64,000 nt of DNA, from positions 542,742-606,741 of the forward strand of contig BCHP01000006.1 of the NCBI GenBank assembly GCA_001599675.1. The letters run 5' to 3'. This DNA comes from Basipetospora chlamydospora (taxonomy: Eukaryota; Ascomycota; Sordariomycetes; Microascales). The notes below the pieces were generated by a model. The model was not told the DNA's origin. It saw nothing but the letters and a program-made list of their open reading frames with translations, and made no database searches. This document shows, piece after piece, positions 47,000 to 57,799 of this stretch (position 1 is its first letter; every line of letters starts with the position of its first letter). The position numbers and the translations under genes were made by a program.

Positions 47000-49366
47000 T
47001 ACTATAGAGGAAATAAAATAACTAGTAGTTACTCTCTAATAGGAGAAAGCTAACGCTAAAAAACGGGCGGTAGCCTTAGAGGTATATATTAAAGCGCCTA
47101 AATTTAAAGTTAAGGACCCTAAGCCCTTTAGGGGTAAAAGGAATAAGCTATAAGGCTTCCTTACCTAGATAAAGGCTTATCTACTTTTTTATAACGCGAC
47201 CTTCTATAGGTAAGAAGACTAGGTCCTCGTAGCGGCTGGATTTCTAAATAGAAGCGCCCTCGCCTAGTTTAAGCCTACTATAAGGGACTACCTAGAAAAT
47301 AACGCTAATACCTAGTACGATAAGATAAAGAAGATCTTTACTAGCTATAAGAAATTCGAAATAGCGCTTAAGGAGACCTTTAGAGACCTAGATAAAGAAT
47401 AGGCTAATAAATAGCGCCTAGTAGCGTTATAATAGAAGATATTAGCTTCCCTCTATATAGTAGAATTCTAATAGATCGCTTCTTACCTAGACTAGGACGA
47501 CGAACCTCTAATAAACTAGTTTTACTATAGACTTAAAGAAAACGTTAAAGATAAACTATCTAAGGAAGATTAACCTAATACCTTATCTTAGTATATTACT
47601 AAGGCTATAAAGATCGATAAATAGCTTTATAAGAGATAGTAGGAGTATACTAGGGCGATACTAAAATACCTTTAGGCTAATATTAGAAAGAAATAATATA
47701 TCTATTATAGTACTACCTATAGAACCTACTTAGGACCTATAGAACTCGATACTACCTAAAGAACCCCTACTAGAAAGTTTAAGAAGAAGATCTACTATAA
47801 GAAGAAGGGGAAGTATTTTAACTATAAAAAGGAAGGGTACTTTATAAAGGAGCACTAAGGCCTAAGGAACTAAGGAAAATTCTAGCTAGTCCCTAAGATA
47901 CGCTAATATATAGGTATATAAATAAAAGAGACTAAGTTAGAAATTATACCTAACTATATAGGTCTATCGTAAACTATATACTATAATAATAACTACTATA
48001 CCTATCTTAGTAGTAAGGAAGGTAGTAGGTAGTTCCTAAAGGGACCTAAGAAAGAATAGATAATTATAGTAATAAGGGGATATAACTTAGATAAAAATCT
48101 AATAGATAAACTTAAGGATTAGACGACGCTCTCTAGAGAGTAGTACCTTAAGGGACTAGAAGGGTTAAGCGAGTAACCTAATACGAATAATATAGAAGGG
48201 ATATACTAAGCGATTCCGATAAAAATAAACTAATATAGGAAAGCTAACTAAGTAGTATTTAATAAATATATAAGGATATACTAAGGAGAAGACCTTAGTA
48301 GGAGCTTAATAGATTTAGGAGTAGCGTACCTCGCCTACTAATATTATTAGCTATACTAGGAAGACCTAGATTTTAGCGAAACTAATCTAGGATAGAATGA
48401 AATCCCTTTATAGCTCTAGTAAATATTAGAAACCTATACTACCTATAGGACTAGTATAGACTTATTAGAATAGGATAAAGAGATATTTAAGTAGGCCTAG
48501 GATTACTATATACTATAAGAACTACGCGACTAATAATAGCTATAGTTTATACCTTATAGGAAAAGGGCCTAAGGCTTCTAAGAGTTATTCTAAGGATTCT
48601 ATTATAAATATAAGGAACTATTTAAGGACCTCCTATAGGAGCTAATAGACGAATAAGACTTCGCCGCTACTATAGTCGACGAAGAAGACTAGGGAGATTC
48701 TAAAATTAAAAACTAGGATAAAGATAACCTATAATAGTACGACGCGGCCTAGAAATAGGTAGAGTACTAGCTTATAACTTAGGATATATAGGTTAGTAAG
48801 GAAGACCTACACTTTATATACTACTCCAACTATAGGGAAGGAGGTATTCCTAAGCTTCGGACGCTAGTTATAATAGACTAGGTAAAATACTAGTTCGCGA
48901 TCTAATAATACGAAGGATATAAGTATTTCTAAGATAATAGAGATTATATATAGGAAGAACGCTATTAGTAGCTATAGAGAAATACCTTCTAGGGGAAAAA
49001 GTATATAGTAGTTAACCTAAGGGTTAAGGATAACGATAATACTTTTATATTTATAAACTACCCCTATAAATACCTAAACTAAAAGATACTTAGTTAGTTA
49101 GATACTATTAAGGAGATTCTTATCTAATAAACTATCGAGTAGCTTAAAAGTATTAAGTTAAGGCTCGTATAAATATAAAATAATATATAGTAGATAATAA
49201 ATAGCTTTAAGAGAATAAAAGACTAAAAAGGGATACCTAATATTATATAAAACTTAAATCTAGTTATAAGATAAATTTAGGAGATTAAGATTACCTAAAG
49301 ATAGTTAGATAACGATATTCTAATATTAGTAAGACTTATAAAAGAGTTCGAGGGATAGACGAATCT
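47000..49366 (+). pseudogene. gag: Element C gag (RIP-inactivated)
   Basis: A retrotransposon Gag frame starts within about 100 bp of the 5' LTR. The conserved Gag core (KFKVKDPKPFRGKRNKL, about 47100-47150; FLNRSALA-FKPTIRDYLE near 47250-47300) is visible. A zinc-knuckle relic YFNYKKEGYFIKEH lies near 47815-47857 (CCHC with the last position His in the present sequence). Gag forms the particle shell. After the knuckle a linker region leads to the protease. The frame is cut at 49367 by the X2 LTR. Confidence 0.8.
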
Positions 49367-49698
49367 TGTTATAGCAAAGGGTGAGCCCTTCGGCTGTAAG
49401 CCGCTTAGGATGACGATATCCTGAACGGTAGGAGTTGTCGGTTAAGGTGAAGGTTAAGCTTCACGTTAAGCTAAACGGATAATAAGGAAAACGACAAAGA
49501 AAGCAGATAAACAATATATGCAAACTGTATATTATATTCTGATGATCCGCGAGGTAAGTCTCGGTTAGGAGCCCGTCTAGGAGACGGGACTTTTATATCT
49601 TCGGCACCGCGCCGCCTCCGGGTGGCTGAGCCGAGGTTCAGCCGCTCCGGACTGTGGCTCCTCCGGCGTGGCGCGGGCGGCTGGATCTTTGCCTAACA
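49367..49698 (-). mobile_element. Unmutated solo LTR, family X (copy X2)
   Basis: 332 bp with normal CpA/TpG content. Plus strand TGTTATAGCAAAG ... TTTGCCTAACA; reversed it reads TGTTAGGCAAAG ... TTTGCTATAACA and is related to X1. A perfect 5-bp duplication AATCT flanks it (49362-49366 and 49699-49703). A TATA-like TATAAAAG is on the minus strand (49590-49597). It interrupts the Gag-protease region of element C, which is otherwise saturated with RIP. It must be younger than C, and it escaped RIP. Confidence 0.93.
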
Positions 49699-49703
49699 AA
49701 TCT

Positions 49704-51021
49704 ATTCTTAGTACTATTAGAAAGGATAGCTATAGTAACTATAACTAGGACTATACTAATAAGAAACCCCTAGCGCTATTTAGAGTAATAAATTATAATT
49801 AGTAGATATAAGCTTACTATAATAATCGATAGTAGAGTATAAGGTATCTATATTAAACTAGAAGTAGTAAATAGACTTAAGCTATAGATATAGTAGAAGA
49901 AGTCTCTATATACCTTATAGATAATTAATAGTTTAGCGATCGCTTATAAAGACGGATCTATAATATATAAGATAGCGTACCTCGATATAACCCTTAGAAA
50001 GCGTACTAAAAAGATCTAGTTTAATATAACTAATACTAGATAATATAATATTATATTTAGTATCCTATAGCTATATAAGAGTAAGCTATAGATTAATTAG
50101 GCTACTAATTAGCTTAGCTAGGATACTAGGAGAATATAATAACTAGCTAAGGGCTTAGAGAATTATACTCTAGTAGGATAGTAGGAAGCTACTATAAGTA
50201 TATTTATAATAATAGAAGTAAGAGTAGTATCTAAGGAACTATTAAAAGGGGTAGGACTAAAGGGATAATAAAATAAATAAAAAAGAAAAATAGTAATATA
50301 GTATATTAGAATTATATAAGTTAAAGTACTAGAAGAGTACTTATAGAAAGTACTAGAGGAGTACTAGAAGTACTAGGAGCTCTTTAAGGGAGAGCTTAAT
50401 ACTAGACTTCCCGAATATAGACCTTAGGATAATATTATCCTACTAAACCTAGGGGCTTAGCCTAAGTTCTTCCTACTCTATAATATAAATAAGAGATAAC
50501 TTAAGATACTCTAAAAGTATATAAAGGAAAACCTAGAGAAGGGGTTTATTTAGGTATTAATATTACCTACTAGATACCTATACTTCTAGGTACTAAAAGC
50601 TAATAGGGAAGAACGACTATACGTAGATTATTAGTACCTTAACGAGATAACTATTAAGAACCGATACTTATTACAACTAGTTATAGAACTATAAGATTAA
50701 TTATAGAAGGCTAAATAGTTTATAGTATTAGACCTTAAAGGGGTATATAACTTAATATATATAGCTAAAGGAGAGGAATAGAAGATAGTCTTTTATATAC
50801 TATATAGATATTATAAGTATCTAATAATACCGTTTAGGCTTATAAATATACTAGTATTATTCTAGGCTATAATTAACTATATCCTATAAGAATATCTTAA
50901 TATCTTCGTTATCGCATACCTTAACGATATCCTAATATACTTAGAGATACTAGAAGAATATAAGGAGTATATACGACTAGTTATAGAAAAGCTCCTTAAA
51001 GCGAAGGTACTCCTAGAACCA
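49704..51021 (+). pseudogene. pol: Element C pol part 1: protease and reverse transcriptase
   Basis: The aspartic protease active site reads D-S-R (from D-S-G) at 49828-49836, with IYIKLEVVNRLKL after it. Reverse transcriptase follows: YRPLNEITIKNRYP-like motif near 50630-50670 and the catalytic box YLND (from YLDD) at 50917-50928, then ILIY. The frame runs into the DNA transposon at 51021 and resumes at 54017. Removing it (and one copy of a CA/TA dinucleotide) joins LLEP to IKYIFY in frame. RIP stops at Gln/Trp codons throughout. Confidence 0.88.
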
Positions 51022-51135
51022 CCCGTAGGGTCAATTATTACTAATACGGGGCCTTAGTAGTAGGGAACCCTACTCTACTACTCTTCGTTTCGTAGAGTAG
51101 GTTTAAAAAGTCTAGGCCGTTTATCTATTCTAGGC
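51022..51135 (+). repeat. Left terminal inverted repeat of transposon T
   Basis: CCCGTAGGGTCAATTATTAC and onward. It is the inverted copy of 53903-54016 with only a few C/T or G/A differences. It contains a shorter palindrome AGTAGGGAACCCTACT (about 51058-51073). Confidence 0.88.
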
Positions 51136-51329
51136 TAACGAAGGGCCACTTTTACGTGTGTCGCCTATATTAAATAGGCTTTAAAACAGCTATATTAGCA
51201 ACATTTATAGTGTCACGACATATCAAAGTATACTATACGAAAAGGTAGAGATTAGTAATAATTATTAATCTAAAAACGTCTAAAAACAACCTATTTTCGC
51301 CGTCTACACGTCCAAGTCGCTCTTATCTA

Positions 51330-53890
51330 ACATAATCACCTCCTCGCCCTCTAAAGGGTAATCTAGCGCCGTTTTAGTTAGTCTTAACTATCTAAAGATA
51401 TCTAGACCTTATATAATACTATTTTAGGTTAGTAGGCGGCCCGGAGGGTATAGGGTAATATCGGGGTTACGTCTAATAGGGGGTAATAAAGGGAGGTTAA
51501 TTTCGACGTTAATATTATCGTCGAAATTACCTATTTCGGCCTCCTAATCCTCTTTAAGACTCCTAGTCTCTTTATCTTTAGTCCTATAGTCTCCCTCGTC
51601 TTCCTCTTAGGTATCCTCGGCTACTATACGCCTACGGACGTTACGTAACGGGCGCTATAGATACCTAGATTAGAAGATATCGTTCCCTTCGAAGTCGCGG
51701 TATAATAGACGGTCGGATCGTCTCCTCTTTAATACTACGGGTATATTAACTATACGCTTATTATTATTAAGGAGGAAGTTCTTAGTACTATTATAATAAC
51801 CCTTTATTATTCGCTAAGCTACGAATAATACCTTCTTCCTCCTACCCTCCGCGTTTAGATAGTAATATAAGGTATTATACTCCTCGCGATACTACTCTCT
51901 AAGGTACTCGAACTCTTATTTCGCTACCTTTTAGGCGATAATCTATTAGGTATATTATAATAAAAGTTAGTCCTACTCCTCGCGCTTTTCTACTAGTTCC
52001 TTAAGCTCTTTAGCCCTAATTAATTCGATTATTACCTCTAGTAGCTAAGTAGTATATTAGCTCTTCTTAGTTAGGTTAGCTATATAGTCTATACGCTTTA
52101 AGATAAATAAGCGATAGTTTTTATCTAGGATAATACTATAATCTATTATAAACTCGACTACTTTAAGTATACGGCGAGAGGGTAAGCTTAGGAGGTAATA
52201 ATAACGCTCTTAGACTAATCGTATAGCTTATTTTAGTATCTCGAAGTAGTTCTCGCTAGATAAAGAGAGGGATTCGAGCGTAGAGGCTAGGACTAACTAG
52301 CTACCTATAAAGACCTTTTTCTTAAGTATCTTAAGTAGGATACTACGGTCGATAGGCTATAAGCTAGTATATTCGAAGCTATTTATAATATTATAGACTA
52401 TAAATACGCTATCTAGTATACCCTAGACTATAAAAATAAAATCTAATTATATAAAGGTAAGTTCTCTACGCCGTAGGTAGTAGATAAGGTATTATTACTA
52501 TATCTTCTTCTATACCTAAAATACCCCTATATTAAGGGGCTATATAGTATAACTACTATTAGTAAGTAAAAGGGTAATATTAATATTATATAAGATATAG
52601 TATTTAACGATATCTAGGCCTATATAGCCTATAAACCTATTAAGTATAAAGAGGCGAAAAATCCTCCCTTTTCGTAATCGTAGACTTAACGAAAAGTCGC
52701 CTAGAGAGAAGAGACTATACTTTTAGGGCGCCCGGCTAATCTCGTTAAATCTAAACTACCCTATAAAGTCGTAATCCTTTAGGCCCTCGGTATAGGTAAA
52801 GGAGTAACGGTTAAAGTAGCGTGCCTAGTTAAGAGTAATCTCTACGTTCGAAAAGCCTATAAGGCTCTAGGTAAATCTAATATCGTTACTAAGACTACTT
52901 TCGCCCTAGGATTCTAATAACTACTATTATATAACAAAGTAATATAGTATAACCCCCCTAAGGTGGTTAATATATATAATAAGGGTGCCGGACTCGCGGT
53001 TATTAGGATTAGTAACTTTAAGCTACGAAGAATATTAGTAAAAGGTATGTTTCGAGAGGGATATAGAGAGGGAGGGAGTATAGTTCTTACCGTACGCCTC
53101 CTTTCTCCCTCTTCTTTTACTATTAGGACCTTTAGGCGATTAGCTAGATACCTAAGGCAAAATCTATACTTATCTATATTCTATAGCCGAGGGCTTTATA
53201 TTAAAGGTATAGATAGCCTCTTCGTATCTATCGAAGAAGTATAGCACGCGGATATAGCTATTAGATTCGAAGGACTACCGTACTGAGGATATAGGCTTAA
53301 TCCTCGAGGCCCTTATAACCTTATCGGCCGCCTTAAACTATTATATAAAGCCTAAAAACTACCTATTCGAGATAGGCGAGGCTCCCCTAAGGCGCCTAAG
53401 ATAGTTGATTTCGGTCCTAATAATACCTAACGTAGATAGGAGGCCTACGTCTCGAAGCTACTTTATAAAGTTAAAGATAGCCGACTCTTCGGAGGGGGTA
53501 AGGGCGAGGGGGCGCCTAATACGTTATTCTAGCGTTTCGATAGGTTCTTTACCGTTCTTCGAGGCCTTTTCGAGCTTCTAGATAGTAATAAGCTACCGTC
53601 TAAAGCTCTCGTAGGGTATATCTATTATCTTCGAGTAGTTACGAAGTAAAGGGGGCTTACGAAGAGGGGCCTTTCCTTCGCGTTATCTAGAGAGATAGAG
53701 GGTATATACTTCTTTAGCGCGGAGGTATATATATACCGTTTTAGTAACCTTTTCTAATAAGGCCGCCTTCTTCGATATCTCTAAGGTTTTCGTTATATTA
53801 ATTAATAGGCTAGTTATAGGTATATACGTCGTTAAAGATAATATATTTAGTAAGATTTTAGTAGGAAAACGCGTAAAAGGGCGATAAAGT
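51330..53890 (-). pseudogene. Decayed DDE1 (Pogo/Fot1-type) transposase of T
   Basis: Read leftwards on the minus strand. The N-terminal part resembles the CENP-B-like helix-turn-helix region: an LTPSEESAIFNFIK-LRD segment near 53480-53530, an RRLRGASPISNR-FLGFI segment near 53370-53420, then FFDRYEEAIYTFNIKPSA near 53190-53245. The C-terminal catalytic half has the signature NSSYTI*PLNIGVF near 52530-52575 (from the SSH-x-x-QPLD-x-GVF motif of DDE1 transposases). It ends near 51330 with GEEVIMLDKSDLDV. Cut-and-paste transposition is the family role. The transposase is broken by many stops from RIP. Confidence 0.82.
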
Positions 53891-53902
53891 AACTTCTTAG
53901 CG

Positions 53903-54016
53903 GCCTAGAATAAATAAACGGCCTAGACTTTTTAAACCTACTCTACGAAATAAAGAGTAGTAGAGTAGGGTTCCCTACTACTAAGGCCCCGTATTAGTAA
54001 TAATTAACCCTACGGG
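53903..54016 (-). repeat. Right terminal inverted repeat of transposon T
   Basis: The inverted copy of 51022-51135, ending ACCCTACGGG. It is followed by TAATAAAG, where element C pol resumes. Confidence 0.88.
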
Positions 54017-56350
54017 TAATAAAGTATATCTTCTATATATAAGTCGTCGACTTCCTCGGTTATATAATCCGACTAGGGGAAATCGCGATATAATAGAAGA
54101 AAATTAAAGTAATTAGGAACTAGGGGATAGTAGAGAATATTATAGGAGTAAGAGCCTTCTTAGGGTTTATAAACTACTACTAATACTTTTTAAAAAGCTA
54201 TAGTAATAAGGTAAGACCTCTTATAGACTTAACGAAAAATAGAAAGAAGTAGGACTAGGATAAGATCTATTAAGAAGCCTTTTAGAAGCTAAAAGACTTA
54301 GTAACTAGTAAGCTAGTATTTAAGATCGTAGACCTTACTAAACTATTTAAAATTAAGATAGATATATCTAACTATATACTTAGAGCTTAGCTTAGGTAAA
54401 GAAGCGATAAAGGCGTACTATACCTAGTAGCCTTTATATTAAAAAAGCTATTAAGACCTAAACTATAGTATATACTTCTAGATAAAGAACTTATAGCGAT
54501 TATTAAAGCTATAAAAGAATAGAGATACTAGCTAATTAGTACTTAGTACCTAGTTACTATATACTTAGACTATAAGAACCTTACTTCCTTTATAATAATA
54601 AAGAATATTAATAAATAGTAGGTTTAATAGATAGAAAAGCTTTTATAGTATAACTTTAAGATTATATATATAAAAGGAAAAGAAAATAATAGGGCTAATA
54701 CCTTTAGTAGAAAACTAGAGTACTTCTAGAAAATCCTATAAGAAGCGAAAATAGTCCTCTATAAAGATAAAAAGGGGAACCTCTAATAATTCGTAGCGAT
54801 ATACTAAGTCTTATAGGATATTACTTAGACTTAGTAACTAATCTAAAGCTACTATATAATAGAAGAAGGAGAGTAGACTAAGCTTACTTTTAAGGACCTA
54901 TTCTAGGAATAGGATAGGAAGATTTATATTCTAAAGGGGGTCGCTAAAGAAGTAATTAAAATAATCTACGATGCCCTACTCTATAGATACCTAGGGATTA
55001 TAGGGACTATACGAAGATTTAGTAAGGTCTATATAATAAATAATCTATAGCGATATATCGAAAATATTATTAGGAGATACTAACCTTATAGTAAGGCTAA
55101 GAGCAAATAGTACGCGCTATATAGACTCTTATAACTACTACTAGTATTATAATAACTATAATAGTTAGTATCTATAGACTTTATTATTAAACTACTAAAA
55201 TCTAAAGATATAGTAATAAGGATAGAGTATAATAGTATATTAGTTATTATTAACTAACTAACTAAATATATATACTTCCTACTATTTATTAAGGAAACTA
55301 AGATATAATAGATAGCCTATATATTCTTATAAAGTATCCTAGTAAACTATAGGATACTAGAAGAAATCGTTATAGATAGAGATAGGCGATTTATATCCAC
55401 GTTCTAATAAAGCCTAATAGACTAACTTAGAACTTATTATAAACTATCTATAGCCTTTTATCTAGTAATAGATAGATAAATAGAAAGGACTAACTAAATC
55501 CTAGAAACCTACCTTTAGATATATATTAATTAATAATAGGATAATTAGGTATAACTCCTACTAATAGCGTAAATCGCCTATAATATAAATATACTAGAGA
55601 TAATAGAGGTCTTACTATTCTTCGTAAACTATAGTATTAAACTAGACTTCTACTATAAGCTAAGGGATAAGAGAATGAAAGTAGAGGTAGCTATATTATA
55701 AGTAGAATAACTTAGAGGGGTATATAAGCTACTCTAAGAAAGACTAGAATTTATTTAAGAAAAAATATCCTACTACGCTAATAAATAAAGGGTTAAAGGA
55801 CTAACATTTAGGGGGGGAGATAAGGTCTTCCTTACTATTAAAAATTTAAAGACTAAATAACTAAGCGATAAACTTAACTAGAGATATAAGGGACCTTTTA
55901 AAGTATTAAAGTAAGTTTTACCTATTAACTATAAGATCTAACTACTACGAAAATTATAACTATATAATATCTTCTATATATTACTACTAAAACTAGTAGA
56001 CCTATAGATCTTACTTTAATAAAATATTAAAATATAGAACCTAGAAAAAGAATATAAGGTTAAGAAGATTTTATATTTAAAATAAGAGTATAACTAACTA
56101 AAGTACCTTATTAAATAAAAAGACTTTAAAGAACTTTATAATACCTAGGAACTAGCTAAGAATTTAAAAGGTTATATAGAGGAACTTAAAGAGTTCTACT
56201 AGAAAAGTCCTAGACGCCTAAGACTTTAGAAGGTATAGGTAAAGTCCCTAGCTAAGGAATAGAGGAAGGATTAGGCTAACTAAAATCGAAGGTAGTCTAA
56301 TTAGCTATACTAATAGCCCCTAGAGACTAAAGATCCCTAATAAGCTACTA
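54017..56350 (+). pseudogene. pol: Element C pol part 2: RT end, RNase H, integrase, chromodomain
   Basis: Resumes with IKYIFY-x-x-VVDFLGYII (conserved RT thumb, 54022-54065). RNase H follows (KIDISNY, 54350-54375). Integrase has D at 55177, D at 55375 and E at 55483, in one frame with D-x35-E spacing, and a VIDR*IERTN-like motif (from TDGQTERTN). The chromodomain relic EYKVKKILY-x-KYLIK-KDF lies near 56045-56140, ending with NLKGYIEE. It completes the pol of element C. Stops replace Gln/Trp throughout. Confidence 0.9.
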
Positions 56351-56976
56351 GGTCTCTAGTATCGCCTCTTCCTCCTCCTACTCCTTAATAAGCTTATAAT
56401 ATAAAAGATTAACGCCCCGCTCGTAGAGCGAGGCCTCCTCGCGATAGAGGTATATAAGGTAGTCTATATAAGAATAAAGCTTTACTTCTCGATATACGAG
56501 TAGGGCCTAGAGTTTAGCTTTAGCCTACTTATAAGACTCGTAGGCTTTCTATTATTCTTAAATATTCTATAAAACTAAAAGAATAGGAGTAAGCGGATAG
56601 GATATATAAAAAAAAGAAGAAGAAGAAGAGAAGAAGGGCTTACGCTTAGAGATAATAGAGGAGCTACTATAGGAAACTACTACTTAAGAATATATATTAT
56701 AATAAGAAGAACGATTCCTCTTATAATAATATTATACCTTAAGATAGTAATAATAAGTATATAGTATCTCTTTAATACTATTCTTATTAATATAATTAGC
56801 TAGAGCGTTATAATAATAGGTAGATAAAGAAAAAGGTCGCTAAGACTAATAGGATATAGTATTAGTAAGTAGGGATATATAAGGGAAAGGGAATAATAAT
56901 ATACCTGCTAATAGAAAGAAAGGGGTAGCCTATTTATATAGTCTTTAGGGATAAGAACCCTAAAGAGGGGGTATTA
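56351..56976 (+). other. 3' untranslated region of element C
   Basis: Non-coding sequence between pol and the 3' LTR. It includes an AAAAAAAGAAGAAGAAGAAG-like purine tract (56609-56636) and a polypurine tract TAAAGAGGGGG (56961-56971) just before the 3' LTR. Confidence 0.6.
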
Positions 56977-57512
56977 TATTATAAAATAACTAAGGGAAGG
57001 TAGTTAACTATAGTAGAATCTAGTTATAGTCTAATATATATAACGGATAGAGGAACTATAGAATAAAGGTATAGGAATAACGCGGTATATTAGTATATAG
57101 GATAAAGCGATTATTTATATATTAACTACCTAATTAATAACTATAGGATTATTTTAATAATAATTAAGGAACGAAGAGAGAAGGAATAAGGGATTAGAAT
57201 ACCTATAAGAATATAGTTATTTCCTACTTTTATAGCTAGTCTTTCCTTTACTCTTTAGTAGTTAATCTAAGTATATCTTAATATATAGTTCTATACGTAA
57301 GACCTAAGCCTTAGATAAAATACTCGGTAACTTATAATATAGTTTAGTATAAGTAACTTTGCTTCCTAGAGCTTCGCTACTCGGAAGCTAATAATAGGGA
57401 CCTAACCTTACGACCTATTAGAGTACTTCGTACTTCTACTATCTACGATATACTAAACGCCTAGACTTTATCTATAAGGTACTATCGCGCCCTAGGAAGT
57501 TATATCGTTATA
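56977..57512 (+). repeat. 3' LTR of element C
   Basis: 536 bp, starting TATTATAAAATAACTAAGGG and ending GTTATATCGTTATA. The following TATAG (57513-57517) matches the duplication on the other side of element C. It is 33 bp shorter than the 5' LTR, mostly by a deletion in the first half. Confidence 0.9.
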
Positions 57513-57799
57513 TATAGCGGGTGTCCCTTATACTACGAAATAGTAAAATATATATATAATATCTCGCGACTTTTATACTCTCTATTTACCCTCTATCTAA
57601 CCCTCTCCCTCCTATATATCTATAGGTTATATATAGGGGAAAACGAGTAGATATTAAGAGGCTAAAGAAAAAGACTCGCGAAGAAGCGAAGAAGCGAAGC
57701 TATTATAAAAATAGCGAAAATACTAAAACTACTCGAAATAAAGTATATAAACATAGACCTATATCTAATAGGTTATATTACTTACTAATAGTATACTCT

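Larger units (their letters stand above)
51022..54016 (-). mobile_element. DNA transposon T, Pogo/Fot1-type (DDE1), in element C
   Basis: A 2995-bp element with long terminal inverted repeats (about 114 bp, 51022-51135 and 53903-54016) starting CCCGTAGGGT. The flanking dinucleotides CA (left) and TA (right) fit a 2-bp target duplication, as expected for the Tc1/mariner superfamily, with one C-to-T change. It carries one decayed minus-strand transposase frame. It interrupts the RT of element C in a position where the coding frame is exactly restored when T is removed. CpA/TpG are clearly retained in 51140-51350, unlike its interior. Confidence 0.88.
46346..57512 (+). mobile_element. Full-length Gypsy chromovirus, element C, with nested insertions
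   Basis: LTRs at 46346-46914 and 56977-57512 and a perfect 5-bp duplication TATAG (46341-46345 and 57513-57517). The element spans 11,167 bp, of which 337 bp are the X2 solo LTR plus its duplication and about 2997 bp the DNA transposon T. Net length is about 7.8 kb, typical for Ty3/Gypsy. Internal order on the plus strand: gag, protease, RT, RNase H, integrase, chromodomain. It is inserted in a solo E LTR. Other C-family LTRs are at 18019, 24028, 31451 and 33779. Confidence 0.94.
46075..57532 (-). mobile_element. Solo LTR of family E, split by element C
   Basis: A reverse E LTR in two parts, 46075-46345 and 57518-57532 (286 bp in total). Ends are TATAATAAGG and CCCTTATA. Flanks are CTATA (46070-46074) and CTACG (57533-57537), a 5-bp duplication if CG-to-TA change by RIP is allowed. 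Its target TATAG was duplicated by the insertion of element C. Part of it keeps original bases (AAATTCATTCGCAGGTAAG). Confidence 0.85.

Noticed and set aside
52963..53244. Open reading frame of 93 codons on the plus strand starting at GTG
   Set aside because: It lies antisense to the decayed transposase of DNA transposon T, starts at a non-ATG codon, has no ribosomal or promoter context, and resembles no protein. It is a chance opening in a RIP-mutated antisense strand.
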